64,000 nt of DNA from Agromyces sp. 3263 (GTDB lineage Bacteria > Actinomycetota > Actinomycetes > Actinomycetales > Microbacteriaceae): contig NZ_JAVDUV010000001.1 in NCBI RefSeq assembly GCF_031456545.1, forward strand, positions 1,054,001-1,118,000, written 5' to 3'. Positions 25,678 through 32,818 of the stretch are shown piece by piece. The notes under the pieces are model-generated. The model had not been told where the DNA came from and made no database searches. It saw nothing but the letters and a program-made list of their open reading frames with translations. Within the stretch, counting starts at the first letter, position 1. Every line of letters begins with the position of its first letter. Position numbers and translations under genes: made by a program.

Positions 25678-26043
25678 TCAGCGCTTCTTCGCGGCGTCGA
25701 TCTCGTCGCGTCGCAGCAGGATGACCCGGTCGACGAGCGAGTCGGGCAGCGGGCGCTCGGGCGTGAACCGGATCGTGCCCTTCGACCACGAGTACCCGTC
25801 GAGCTCGGCCGACACCGCCGACACGACCGCCGGGCTGAAGGGGTAGAGCCCGATGTGGCCCTTGGCCGACATCACGCTCACGAGCGGCGAGTCGCGGTAC
25901 CGCAGGGCGGGCATGCCGTAGCTGACCCCCTCGACGGCTTCGGGCACCAGCGACATGGCCCGCCCCCGGATGCGCTCGATGAGGTCGCGGTCGGGCGCCT
26001 CGAGTCCTGCGATGTAGTCGCTCAGCTCCCCCATGGCGGCCAT
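25678..26043 (-). CDS. DUF1801-family protein (YdhG-like)
   Basis: A 121-residue soluble protein of the DUF1801/iron chaperone-like family: ERIRGRAMSLVPEAVEGVSYG, MPALRYRDSPLVS, then GHIGLYPFSP and the C-terminal GTIRFTPERPLPDSLVDRVI. These motifs fit the Bacillus Fra (YdhG) class, though a role as iron chaperone is not shown for most members. Two in-frame ATGs (26043 and 26034) are close and neither has a good ribosome site. Confidence 0.85.
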   Translation of the reverse strand: MAAMGELSDYIAGLEAPDRDLIERIRGRAMSLVPEAVEGVSYGMPALRYRDSPLVSVMSAKGHIGLYPFSPAVVSAVSAELDGYSWSKGTIRFTPERPLPDSLVDRVILLRRDEIDAAKKR

Positions 26044-26091
26044 GCTACGCCCGGGCATGCGACCCCACCGCGAGGTGCGGGCTCCGCGGGT

Positions 26092-26406
26092 TCAGTTGGA
26101 GCGCGCGCCGATCGCGCTGACGACGTCGGCGAGATTGCGGAGGAGCCCTGCCAGCGTCGTGCCGTCGCTCGACGTGAGCACGCCGCCGTCGGCCACGTGC
26201 GCAGCCCAGGCCTGCGCGCTCGCGACGAGACGCGCCTGCTCCTGGCGCTCCTGCTCGGTGAACTCGCGCGGGGCCCCGTCGAGCTCGGCGTCGATCGCCG
26301 CGCAGACGGTGGCGAGCCGGCGATAGGGCGCCGCGGCGATCACCCCGTGCTCGAAGCCGGTGCCCTCCAGCGCCGCGACGACACGTTCGAGTGTGGTGCC
26401 CTGCAT
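26092..26406 (-). CDS. Conserved-type small soluble protein, unknown function
   Basis: A 104-residue acidic helical protein (TLERVVAALEGTGFEHGVI, RRLATVCAAIDAELDGAP, LVASAQAWAAHVADGG). AAAGGGG lies at good distance before the ATG at 26406, better than an upstream start at 26445. No domain recognised. It follows the acylphosphatase promoter on the other strand; its own promoter must lie in the 74-bp divergent gap. Confidence 0.65.
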   Translation of the reverse strand: MQGTTLERVVAALEGTGFEHGVIAAAPYRRLATVCAAIDAELDGAPREFTEQERQEQARLVASAQAWAAHVADGGVLTSSDGTTLAGLLRNLADVVSAIGARSN

Positions 26407-26468
26407 CACGCAGCCCCTTTCGCTGGATCCCCCTGCACTGATCATTCCAGACGCGGGAACACCCGGCG

Positions 26469-26474
26469 TACGCT
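26469..26474 (+). promoter_or_regulatory. -10 element TACGCT of a probable leaderless promoter
   Basis: TACGCT ends 6 nt before the acylphosphatase ATG at 26481 with no ribosome site between, the same layout as other leaderless genes here. Confidence 0.5.
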
Positions 26475-26480
26475 GGGCGG

Positions 26481-26750
26481 ATGTTGCGTCGGCGCGTCGT
26501 GGTGCACGGGAGCGTGCAGGGTGTCGGGTTCCGGTACTCGGCGCGACTCGAGGCGGAACGCCGCGGCGTCACGGGCTGGATCCGCAACCGGCCCGACGGG
26601 TCCGTCGAAGCCGAGGTCGAGGGTGACGAGGCATCCGTGCAGGCCATGCTCGACTGGCTCGCGACCGGACCGCGCGGCGCGCGAGTCGAGCGGATCGAGG
26701 TCGCCGACGCGGAGCCGCTCGGCGAGCCCGGGTTCCGGGTCATGGGCTGA
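26481..26750 (+). CDS. acyP: Acylphosphatase
   Basis: An 89-residue enzyme that hydrolyses acyl phosphates in the cytoplasm, of standard length. The active-site loop is GSVQGVGFRYSA with the phosphate-binding Arg, and the catalytic Asn is in GWIRNRPDGSVEAEVEG. It is a single gene with a leaderless-type start. Confidence 0.95.
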   Translation: MLRRRVVVHGSVQGVGFRYSARLEAERRGVTGWIRNRPDGSVEAEVEGDEASVQAMLDWLATGPRGARVERIEVADAEPLGEPGFRVMG

Positions 26751-26841
26751 GGCGCACCCTGTCAATGCCTTCACTCGGCATGCGTCGCCGCGTTGACTTG
26801 AAGCGACGGATGCCGCGGGCACGCGGCGAGGGAGGAGCATC

Positions 26842-27072
26842 ATGACCGACCGCAACGAGGGATTCGGCCTCGACGACGACCTCGGCATCGAGGAGCGGGA
26901 GCTCGCGCAGGAGACCGTCGTGAACGACGCCGTCGCAGGTGAGACGGTCTGGCCGGGTGCCGGCGACGGCAACGACGGACCCACCGGCGGTTCACCGCAC
27001 GAGCAGGAGCCGATCTACGCCGAGAACGACCTGGCCGGCGAGGAGATCGACCTCGGCGACGAGCCCGACTGA
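26842..27072 (+). CDS. Small, very acidic protein of unknown function
   Basis: A 76-residue protein with about 25 Asp/Glu and few basic residues, with no predicted fold (DLGIEERELAQETVV, NDLAGEEIDLGDEPD). GGGAGGAG lies 5 nt before the ATG, strong support for translation. It sits alone upstream of the convergent ribosomal cluster. No known family recognised; likely intrinsically disordered. Confidence 0.65.
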   Translation: MTDRNEGFGLDDDLGIEERELAQETVVNDAVAGETVWPGAGDGNDGPTGGSPHEQEPIYAENDLAGEEIDLGDEPD

Positions 27073-27120
27073 GCCGCGCGGCCGCGAGCGCACCGAGCGG
27101 CCACCGCAAACGGGACGACG

Positions 27121-27151
27121 AAGGGCCCGCCGGATGCACCGGCGGGCCCTT
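27121..27151. terminator. Bidirectional terminator after rplA
   Basis: AAGGGCCCGCCGG and CCGGCGGGCCCTT form a 13-bp stem around ATGCA. It stands between the acidic-protein gene (plus) and rplA (minus) and ends both transcripts. Confidence 0.85.
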
Positions 27152-27169
27152 CGTGACGAGTCAGGCGAC

Positions 27170-27859
27170 TCAGATGGCGTTGACGTCCAGCGGGATGCCG
27201 GGGCCGAACGTGGTCGACACGGCGCCCTTCTGGATGTAGCGGCCCTTGGCGCTCGACGGCTTGAGGCGCACGACCTCTTCGAGCGCGGCCTTGGCGTTCT
27301 CCTCGAGCTGCTCGTTCGAGAACGAGGCCTTGCCCACGACGAAGTGCACGTTGGCGTGCTTGTCGACGCGGAACTCGATCTTGCCGCCCTTGATCTCCTC
27401 GACCGCCTTCGCGGGGTTGGGGGTCACGGTGCCGGTCTTCGGGTTGGGCATGAGGCCGCGGGGGCCGAGCACCTTGCCGAGACGGCCGACCTGGCCCATG
27501 AGCTCGGGCGTCGAGACGGCCGCGTCGAACGACGTGTAGCCGCCGGCCACCTTCTCGATGAGCTCGGCGCCGCCGACCTCGTCGGCGCCCGCCGCGATCG
27601 CAGCCTCGGCCGCAGGGCCGGTCGCGAACACGATGACGCGGGCGGTCTTGCCGGTGCCGTGCGGGAGGATGACGGTGCCGCGCACCATCTGGTCGGCCTT
27701 GCGGGGGTCGACGCCGAGCTTCAGCGCGACCTCGACGGTCGAGTCGAACTTCGCCGAGCCGGTCTCCTTCGCGAGGGCGACGGCCTCGGTCGGGGTGTAG
27801 AACTTGCCGGCCTCGATCTTGTCGGCCGCGGCCCGGTAGGCCTTGGACTTCTGTGCCAT
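27170..27859 (-). CDS. rplA: 50S ribosomal protein L1
   Basis: A 229-residue L1 protein, full length. The family signature is [20 protein letters not shown], followed by [17 protein letters not shown] sequence ([18 protein letters not shown]). L1 binds 23S rRNA at the L1 stalk and, in many bacteria, represses its own operon. It follows rplK by 137 bp with a GGATGCC-paired palindrome between, and ends at a strong bidirectional hairpin. Confidence 0.98.
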   Translation of the reverse strand: MAQKSKAYRAAADKIEAGKFYTPTEAVALAKETGSAKFDSTVEVALKLGVDPRKADQMVRGTVILPHGTGKTARVIVFATGPAAEAAIAAGADEVGGAELIEKVAGGYTSFDAAVSTPELMGQVGRLGKVLGPRGLMPNPKTGTVTPNPAKAVEEIKGGKIEFRVDKHANVHFVVGKASFSNEQLEENAKAALEEVVRLKPSSAKGRYIQKGAVSTTFGPGIPLDVNAI

Positions 27860-27931
27860 GTTGCTTCTCCTTGAGAGAGTGTGGTCATCTGCGCCTGGCG
27901 GGCGCTGCCACGAATGAGAGTTCTGGGTGAG

Positions 27932-27949
27932 CGGATGCCGCGGCATCCG
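27932..27949. repeat. 18-bp perfect palindrome between rplK and rplA
   Basis: CGGATGCCGCGGCATCCG is self-complementary and joins GGATGCC to GGCATCC. It lies in the rplK-rplA gap and could fold as a hairpin that tunes readthrough to rplA. It is one of several such paired words in the window. Confidence 0.7.
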
Positions 27950-27996
27950 TTCGGGGCCCCATGACGCACGACGGCATCGGGTGGGACCCGAGGCGA

Positions 27997-28425
27997 TTAC
28001 TCGACCGTGATGCCCATCGAACGGGCGGTGCCCGCGATGATCTTCGACGCGGCGTCGAGGTCGTTGGCGTTGAGGTCGACCATCTTCGCCTCGGCGATCT
28101 CGCGCACCTGCGCCGTGGTCAGCTTGCCGACCTTGGTGGTGTGCGGGACGCCGGAGCCCTTGGCGACGCCGGCGGCCTTCTTGATGAGCTCCGCGGCGGG
28201 CGGGGTCTTCAGGACGAAGGTGAACGAGCGGTCCTCGTAGACGGTGATCTCGACGGGGATCACGTTGCCGCGCTGCGACTCGGTCTGCGCGTTGTACGCC
28301 TTGCAGAACTCCATGATGTTCACGCCGTGCTGACCCAGGGCCGGGCCGATGGGCGGGGCCGGGTTCGCGGCGCCGGCCTTGATCTGAAGCTTGATCAGAC
28401 CAGTGACCTTCTTCTTCGGTGCCAT
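27997..28425 (-). CDS. rplK: 50S ribosomal protein L11
   Basis: A 142-residue L11, standard length. It starts [20 protein letters not shown] and has [19 protein letters not shown] in the N-terminal domain that contacts EF-G and thiopeptide antibiotics. The C-terminal rRNA-binding signature includes [28 protein letters not shown] precedes the ATG. It is preceded by a GC-rich leader palindrome at 28449-28462. Confidence 0.98.
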   Translation of the reverse strand: MAPKKKVTGLIKLQIKAGAANPAPPIGPALGQHGVNIMEFCKAYNAQTESQRGNVIPVEITVYEDRSFTFVLKTPPAAELIKKAAGVAKGSGVPHTTKVGKLTTAQVREIAEAKMVDLNANDLDAASKIIAGTARSMGITVE

Positions 28426-28448
28426 GATTTCTCTCTTTCTGATCGAAC

Positions 28449-28462
28449 GCCCCGATCGGGGC
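28449..28462 (-). promoter_or_regulatory. Palindrome in the rplK leader
   Basis: GCCCCGATCGGGGC is a 14-bp perfect palindrome 24-37 bp before the rplK start. Folding of the RNA here could regulate translation or mark the end of the nusG transcript. Confidence 0.5.
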
Positions 28463-28582
28463 ACTCTCCCGCAGGCCCGGCGGATCCGGGTTGCGGTGGT
28501 CGGTGTGTTGAATCAGCAGTGACTGACGCAGCACAACCCCCCGATGATACCGGAGGGCCGCTGCGTGCTGCCTGTGAGGTGG

Positions 28583-29509
28583 TTAGAGCTTGGTGACCTG
28601 GTCGAAGCTGAGCTCGACCGGGGTCTCGCGCTCGAACAGCGACACGAGCACCGTGAGCTTGCCGCTCTCGGGCTTGATCTCGCTGATCGTGCCGGGAAGG
28701 CCGGCGAAGGAGCCGTCCTTGATGGTGATGGTCTCGCCGACCTCGAAGTCGACCTCGGCGGGGATGGCGCGCGCCGCACCGGCGGCCGCACCGGCCTTCG
28801 CGCCCTTGACGGGTGCGACGTCCTTGATCTCGACGAGGCTCTTCAGCATGCCGAAGGCCTCCTCGAAGCGGAGGGGGGTCGGGTTGTGGGCGTTGCCCAC
28901 GAAGCCCGTGACGCCGGGAGTGTGGCGGATGACCGACCAGCTCTCCTCGTTGAGGTCCATGCGCACCAGCACGTAGCCGGGGATGCGCACGCGGGTGACC
29001 ATCTTGCGCTGGCCGTTCTTGATCTCGACGACGTCTTCCATCGGGACCTCGACCTGGTAGATGTAGTCCGCCATGGCCATCGACTCGCGTCGCTGCTCGA
29101 TGTTCGCCTTCACGCGGCGCTCGAAGCCCGCGTAGGAGTGGATGACGTACCACTTGCCCGGGAGGAACCGCAGCTCGGCGCGGAACTCCTCGTAGGGGTC
29201 GGCGACCTCGTCGGCCTCCTCCTGGGTGGCCTCGGCGGCGGCGAGCGCCTCGTCCTCGGAGTCGATGTCGAGGGCGTCGTCGATCACGGCGTCGGCCTCG
29301 GGGTCGCTGGCCTCGGCCATCGCGTCGAGCACGGCGTCGAGGTCGATGTCGTTGCCCTCGTCGTCGACGATGTGCACCGCGCGGTGCTCGGCGGGCTCCA
29401 CCGACTCCTCGTCGTGCTCGGCCGTGTCGCCCTCCTGGGCCTCCTCGACCTCTGAGGACTGCTCGGCAGCGGTGGCCCAGTCGACGTCGTCGCGCTCAGT
29501 CTTCGACAC
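28583..29509 (-). CDS. nusG: Transcription termination/antitermination protein NusG with acidic N-terminal extension
   Basis: A 308-residue NusG. The NGN domain begins near residue 118 ([20 protein letters not shown]) and includes [20 protein letters not shown]; the KOW domain is near 255-300 ([19 protein letters not shown]). NusG binds RNA polymerase and links it to ribosomes or Rho. The first ~110 residues are a Glu/Asp-rich extension ([20 protein letters not shown]) typical of actinobacterial NusG but not of E. coli. The GTG at 29509 is chosen as the first codon after GGAAGCAAGAA. An extended reading frame to 29914 overlaps secE and is rejected. Confidence 0.96.
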   Translation of the reverse strand: MSKTERDDVDWATAAEQSSEVEEAQEGDTAEHDEESVEPAEHRAVHIVDDEGNDIDLDAVLDAMAEASDPEADAVIDDALDIDSEDEALAAAEATQEEADEVADPYEEFRAELRFLPGKWYVIHSYAGFERRVKANIEQRRESMAMADYIYQVEVPMEDVVEIKNGQRKMVTRVRIPGYVLVRMDLNEESWSVIRHTPGVTGFVGNAHNPTPLRFEEAFGMLKSLVEIKDVAPVKGAKAGAAAGAARAIPAEVDFEVGETITIKDGSFAGLPGTISEIKPESGKLTVLVSLFERETPVELSFDQVTKL

Positions 29510-29571
29510 TTCTTGCTTCCTTTGCTTCGTTCCGCCCTCGGGGCGGCCGGATGTTCGGGCCAGGAGCCCGA

Positions 29572-29847
29572 TCAGGCTCCCGGTGTTCCGAAGACGTACA
29601 GCACGAGCCAGCCGAAGATCTGGTCGAGGCCCCACACGAGCGCCATCATGATGATGACGAACACGAGCACCACGACGGTGAAGCTGACGAGCTCCTTGCG
29701 AGTCGGCGTGACGACCTTCTTGAGCTCGGCGATCACCTGCCGGATGAACAGCGCGATCCTCGCGAAGGGGTTCCGACGCGCTGCGCGGTCGCGCTTCGCG
29801 TTGGCGACGACGTCCTCGCTGGGTTCGTCGATGATCTTGCGTGCCAC
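29572..29847 (-). CDS. secE: Preprotein translocase subunit SecE
   Basis: A 91-residue single-span SecE, the small essential subunit of the Sec channel. The amphipathic helix [20 protein letters not shown] and the membrane segment [20 protein letters not shown] are diagnostic. The GTG at 29847 has AAAGG 8 nt before it; the frame is open to 29877 but without a ribosome site. It lies between tRNA-Trp and nusG. Confidence 0.96.
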   Translation of the reverse strand: MARKIIDEPSEDVVANAKRDRAARRNPFARIALFIRQVIAELKKVVTPTRKELVSFTVVVLVFVIIMMALVWGLDQIFGWLVLYVFGTPGA

Positions 29848-29887
29848 CTCGTACACCTTTCGTGGGCCGGCAGTCACTGCCGGCTCG

Positions 29888-29960
29888 CAGGGCGGACAGG
29901 ACTCGAACCTGCAACCTGCGGTTTTGGAGACCGCTGCTCTACCAATTGAGCCACCGCCCT
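29888..29960 (-). tRNA. trnW: tRNA-Trp (anticodon CCA)
   Basis: On the minus strand the sequence folds into a full cloverleaf: acceptor AGGGCGG/CCGCCCT, D-stem GCTC/GAGC, anticodon stem GCGGT/ACCGC with loop CTCCAAA, T-arm GCAGG-TTCGAGT-CCTGT, and discriminator G. The CCA 3' end is not encoded. It heads the secE-nusG cluster, as in many actinobacteria. Confidence 0.97.
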
Positions 29961-30092
29961 ATGGAGGCATCGACCTCCGTGGGATCGCTTCTGCGGCCGC
30001 GCTTCACCCGTAAACAGGCATGGGGAAGCTTGGCCGATATCCGCAACCTCAGCAAGTTTAGGCGACGGATGCCCCACGGCCAAACCCGCCCC

Positions 30093-30142
30093 GGTTTCAC
30101 GCGATCGGTGTGATGCCGGGATCGCCGCACGCGCCGTACCGT
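30093..30142 (+). promoter_or_regulatory. Promoter region of first DUF7144-type gene
   Basis: GGTTTCACGCGATCGG (30093-30108), TGATGCC (30111-30117) and the -10-like TACCGT (30137-30142) have the same order and exact spacing (44 bp from GGTTT to TACCGT) as before the paralogue at 30781. A hairpin CGCGCCG-TCG-CGGCGCG (30153-30169) starts the leader. Confidence 0.6.
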
Positions 30143-30196
30143 GGCGGCACACCGCGCCGTCGCGGCGCGCATCCATGGACGGAAGGAATGATTCCC

Positions 30197-30604
30197 ATGA
30201 GTGACACGCAGACGACCGGTTGGGCTGGATGGGGAGTGTTCGCGGCGATCGTGCTGATCATCGCCGGCGCGATCGACGCGATCTACGGCTTCATCGCCGT
30301 GTTCCTGCCGAGCAGCTCCTACTTCGTGCTCGGCGAGGGCGGGCTCGTGCTCTTCGACGTGCAGGGCTGGGGCTGGTGGCACGTCATCATCGGCGCCGCG
30401 CTGATCCTCGTCGGCCTCGCGCTGTTCACCGGCGCCACCTGGGCACGGGTGACCGCGATCGTGCTCGTCGCGATCAACGGCGTCAGCCATGTCTTCCTGC
30501 TGCCCGCGCAGCCGTGGTGGTCGCTGCTCGTCCTGACCCTCGACATCCTCGTGATCTACGCGCTCACCGTGCACGGACGCGAGTTCGAGGCCTCCCGCCG
30601 CTGA
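30197..30604 (+). CDS. DUF7144-type four-helix membrane protein (copy 1)
   Basis: A 135-residue membrane protein with four helices and the pattern GWAGWGVFAAIVLIIAGAID, a central GLVLFDVQGWGWWHVIIG, and the end LTLDILVIYALTVHGREFE. GGAAGGAA stands before the ATG. The gene 177 bp downstream encodes a paralogue with the same length and motifs. Function unknown; the strongly conserved GWGWWH segment may be at a membrane interface. Confidence 0.85.
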   Translation: MSDTQTTGWAGWGVFAAIVLIIAGAIDAIYGFIAVFLPSSSYFVLGEGGLVLFDVQGWGWWHVIIGAALILVGLALFTGATWARVTAIVLVAINGVSHVFLLPAQPWWSLLVLTLDILVIYALTVHGREFEASRR

Positions 30605-30666
30605 GCTCTCGGCCGTGCGGCGCCGCGGTGCTCGGCCGCGGCGCGGCACCATCCGGGACCACCCGG

Positions 30667-30716
30667 GGTTTCACCCGATCAGGATGATGCCACGGCATCC
30701 GCGGCGGTCCTACCGT
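30667..30716 (+). promoter_or_regulatory. Promoter region of second DUF7144-type gene
   Basis: GGTTTCACCCGATCAGG (30667-30683), TGATGCC (30685-30691) and TACCGT (30711-30716) repeat the layout at 30093-30142 with identical spacing, while the sequence between differs. This conservation suggests a real regulator or alternative sigma site shared by both copies. Confidence 0.6.
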
Positions 30717-30780
30717 GAGGCCAGCAGCACCGCGCCGCAGCGAACGCCGGGCGCGTCGTCGATCGAAGGGCAGGTTTCCC

Positions 30781-31188
30781 ATGGCTGACAACGAGGTGAC
30801 CGGCTGGGTCGGATGGGGCTGGTTCGCCGGCATCATCATCCTCATCGCCGGAGTGTTCAGCGCGTTGCACGGACTGACGGCGCTGCTGGCGCCGGCGAGC
30901 TCCTACTTCGCCAGGGTCGAGGGCGGCCTCGTCGTGTTCGACGTGCAGGGCTGGGGCTGGTGGCACCTGATCACCGGCATCCTGCTCATCCTGGTCGCGG
31001 GCGCCCTCTTCGCCGGTGCGACGTGGGCCCGCGTCATCGCGGTGATCCTCGTCGGCATCAACGCGGTCGGGCAGCTGTTCACGATCCCCACGGCACCGTG
31101 GTGGTCGCTGATCGTCCTGACCCTCGACATCCTCGTCATCTTCGCGCTGACGGTGCACGGGCGGGAGCTGAAGGCCAGCGCGCGCTGA
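30781..31188 (+). CDS. DUF7144-type four-helix membrane protein (copy 2)
   Basis: A 135-residue paralogue of the gene at 30197: GWVGWGWFAGIIILIAGVFS, GGLVVFDVQGWGWWHLITG, LTLDILVIFALTVHGRELK. About six of ten residues are shared with copy 1. It has its own copy of the promoter layout instead of being cotranscribed only, and ends at a GGATGCC-paired hairpin. Function unknown. Confidence 0.85.
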   Translation: MADNEVTGWVGWGWFAGIIILIAGVFSALHGLTALLAPASSYFARVEGGLVVFDVQGWGWWHLITGILLILVAGALFAGATWARVIAVILVGINAVGQLFTIPTAPWWSLIVLTLDILVIFALTVHGRELKASAR

Positions 31189-31200
31189 GCCGTCGTCGGG

Positions 31201-31231
31201 CGCGGCATCCGTTCACGGAGCGGATGCCGCG
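31201..31231 (+). terminator. Hairpin from inverted GGCATCC/GGATGCC pair
   Basis: CGCGGCATCCG (31201-31211) pairs with CGGATGCCGCG (31221-31231) across a 9-nt loop, 12 bp after the stop of the second DUF7144-type gene and before dgt. Confidence 0.75.
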
Positions 31232-31278
31232 CCCCACTGCTGCTCGGGCCCCGCGAGGGCTCGCCCTAGATTGGGGGC

Positions 31279-32796
31279 ATGACAGCAGAGCGGGCAGCGC
31301 GCCGGATCGTCGAGCCGCGGAGCATCGTCGAGGTCACCGGCGAGCACTCCCAGTTCCGGCTCGACCTGGAGCGCATCCGCTTCTCGCCCTACTTCTCCCG
31401 GCTGTCGGCGGTCACCCAGGTGATCGCCCAGCCCGGGGCGGGCCCGCTGATCCACAACCGGCTCACGCACTCCATCAAGGTCACCGCCGTCTCACGCGCC
31501 ATCGCGGTAGCGCTGTCGGATGCCGCGTCGCCGGCGTATCCGCTCGCCGTCGAGCACGGCTGCGACGCCGTGGTCGTGCAGGCCGCGGCGAGCGCGCACG
31601 ACCTCGGCCACCCGCCCTTCGGACACCTCGGCGAACGCGTCCTCGACCGGCTCGCCCGCGAGACGCTCGGCCTCGCCGACGGGTTCGAGGGCAACGCGCA
31701 GACCTACCGCATCATCGCCACGCTCGACGTGACCGAGTCGTCGCCGCACGGGCTCAACCTCACCGCGGCGGTGCGCGCCGCCGTCGCGAAGTACCCGTGG
31801 ACCCGCTTCGTCGACGCGCGCGGCCTCGGCACGGGTCCGCTCCCCCGCGGGATGCGTCGGGTCGATGGCGGCGTCGACGTGGCGAAGTTCTCGGCGTACG
31901 ACCTCGACGCCGTCGACCTCGTCGAGGCGCGCCGTGGGCTTCCCGCACTGTCGCAGTCGCTCGAGTGCTCGATCATGGACCTCGCCGACGACATCGCGTA
32001 CTCCATCCACGACGTCGACGACTTCTACCGGGCGGGCCTGCTCAGCCAGGGCGCCGTGGCGCGGGAGTTCCGGGGCTGGATCGAGGGATGGACCGACCTG
32101 CGCGAGCTCGACGACGAGGCGCTCGCGCTCCGGTCGGCGCCGCCGGGCGCGGCGATCGAGGGACTGCGCCGCAAGCTGCACCGCAGTGACGCGTGGGTGG
32201 CCGACGATGACGCGTTCGCCGAGGCCGTCGACGTCGTGGCCGACGACCTGGTCGACGGGCTGCTCGCCATCCCGTTCGACGGGTCGATCGCGTCGGAGCG
32301 GGCGCTCTCGTCGTTCACGAACCGCTGGATCACCCACCTGCAGACCTCGGTGGTGCCGGCGCCGGCCGGCGAGGCCCGCACCGGGCTCGTCACCCTCGAC
32401 CGGCTCGCCTGGCACGAGGTCGAGGTGCTGAAGTTCGTGCACCGGCACTTCATCCTCGACCGCGCCGACATCGCGATGTACCAGCGCGGCCTGAGCCGGG
32501 TGCTCACGCGCGCTGTGAAGGGCCTCACGGCGTGGGTGACCGACGACTTCGACCGGCACCGCGTGCCGCAGCGCCTCAAGGAGCTCGTCGAGCTCGCCAC
32601 CGACGGCTACGCGCGCGTCCGTGCCGCGCGGCCCGAGGGCGTGCCCATCCCCGACGCGGGCGAGGTCATGCGGCTCGGCGTCGGGCGCGGGGTGGTCGAC
32701 TACGTGGCGTCGCTCTCCGACGACCAGGCGCTCGCGGTGTCGGAGGCCATCGACGGCCGTCCCGACCGACTCTGGGACATCGGGCAGAACCTCTGA
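31279..32796 (+). CDS. dgt: dGTP triphosphohydrolase
   Basis: A 505-residue HD-domain enzyme that cleaves dGTP (or dNTPs) to nucleoside and triphosphate, lowering nucleotide pools. The metal ligands are in NRLTHSIKV (His64) and AHDLGHPPFGH (His107-Asp108), and the later SIMDLADDIAYSIHD carries the last Asp. Length fits the long dGTPase class. A -10-like TAGATT (31267-31272) ends 6 nt before the ATG with no ribosome site, so the message is probably leaderless. Confidence 0.93.
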   Translation: MTAERAARRIVEPRSIVEVTGEHSQFRLDLERIRFSPYFSRLSAVTQVIAQPGAGPLIHNRLTHSIKVTAVSRAIAVALSDAASPAYPLAVEHGCDAVVVQAAASAHDLGHPPFGHLGERVLDRLARETLGLADGFEGNAQTYRIIATLDVTESSPHGLNLTAAVRAAVAKYPWTRFVDARGLGTGPLPRGMRRVDGGVDVAKFSAYDLDAVDLVEARRGLPALSQSLECSIMDLADDIAYSIHDVDDFYRAGLLSQGAVAREFRGWIEGWTDLRELDDEALALRSAPPGAAIEGLRRKLHRSDAWVADDDAFAEAVDVVADDLVDGLLAIPFDGSIASERALSSFTNRWITHLQTSVVPAPAGEARTGLVTLDRLAWHEVEVLKFVHRHFILDRADIAMYQRGLSRVLTRAVKGLTAWVTDDFDRHRVPQRLKELVELATDGYARVRAARPEGVPIPDAGEVMRLGVGRGVVDYVASLSDDQALAVSEAIDGRPDRLWDIGQNL

Positions 32797-32818
32797 GGGG
32801 GCCGGTCGCCGGGTGCGA

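Noticed and set aside
29509..29914. nusG start upstream inside secE
   Set aside because: The frame is open but would cover the secE gene and lacks any NusG-like sequence before the acidic extension.
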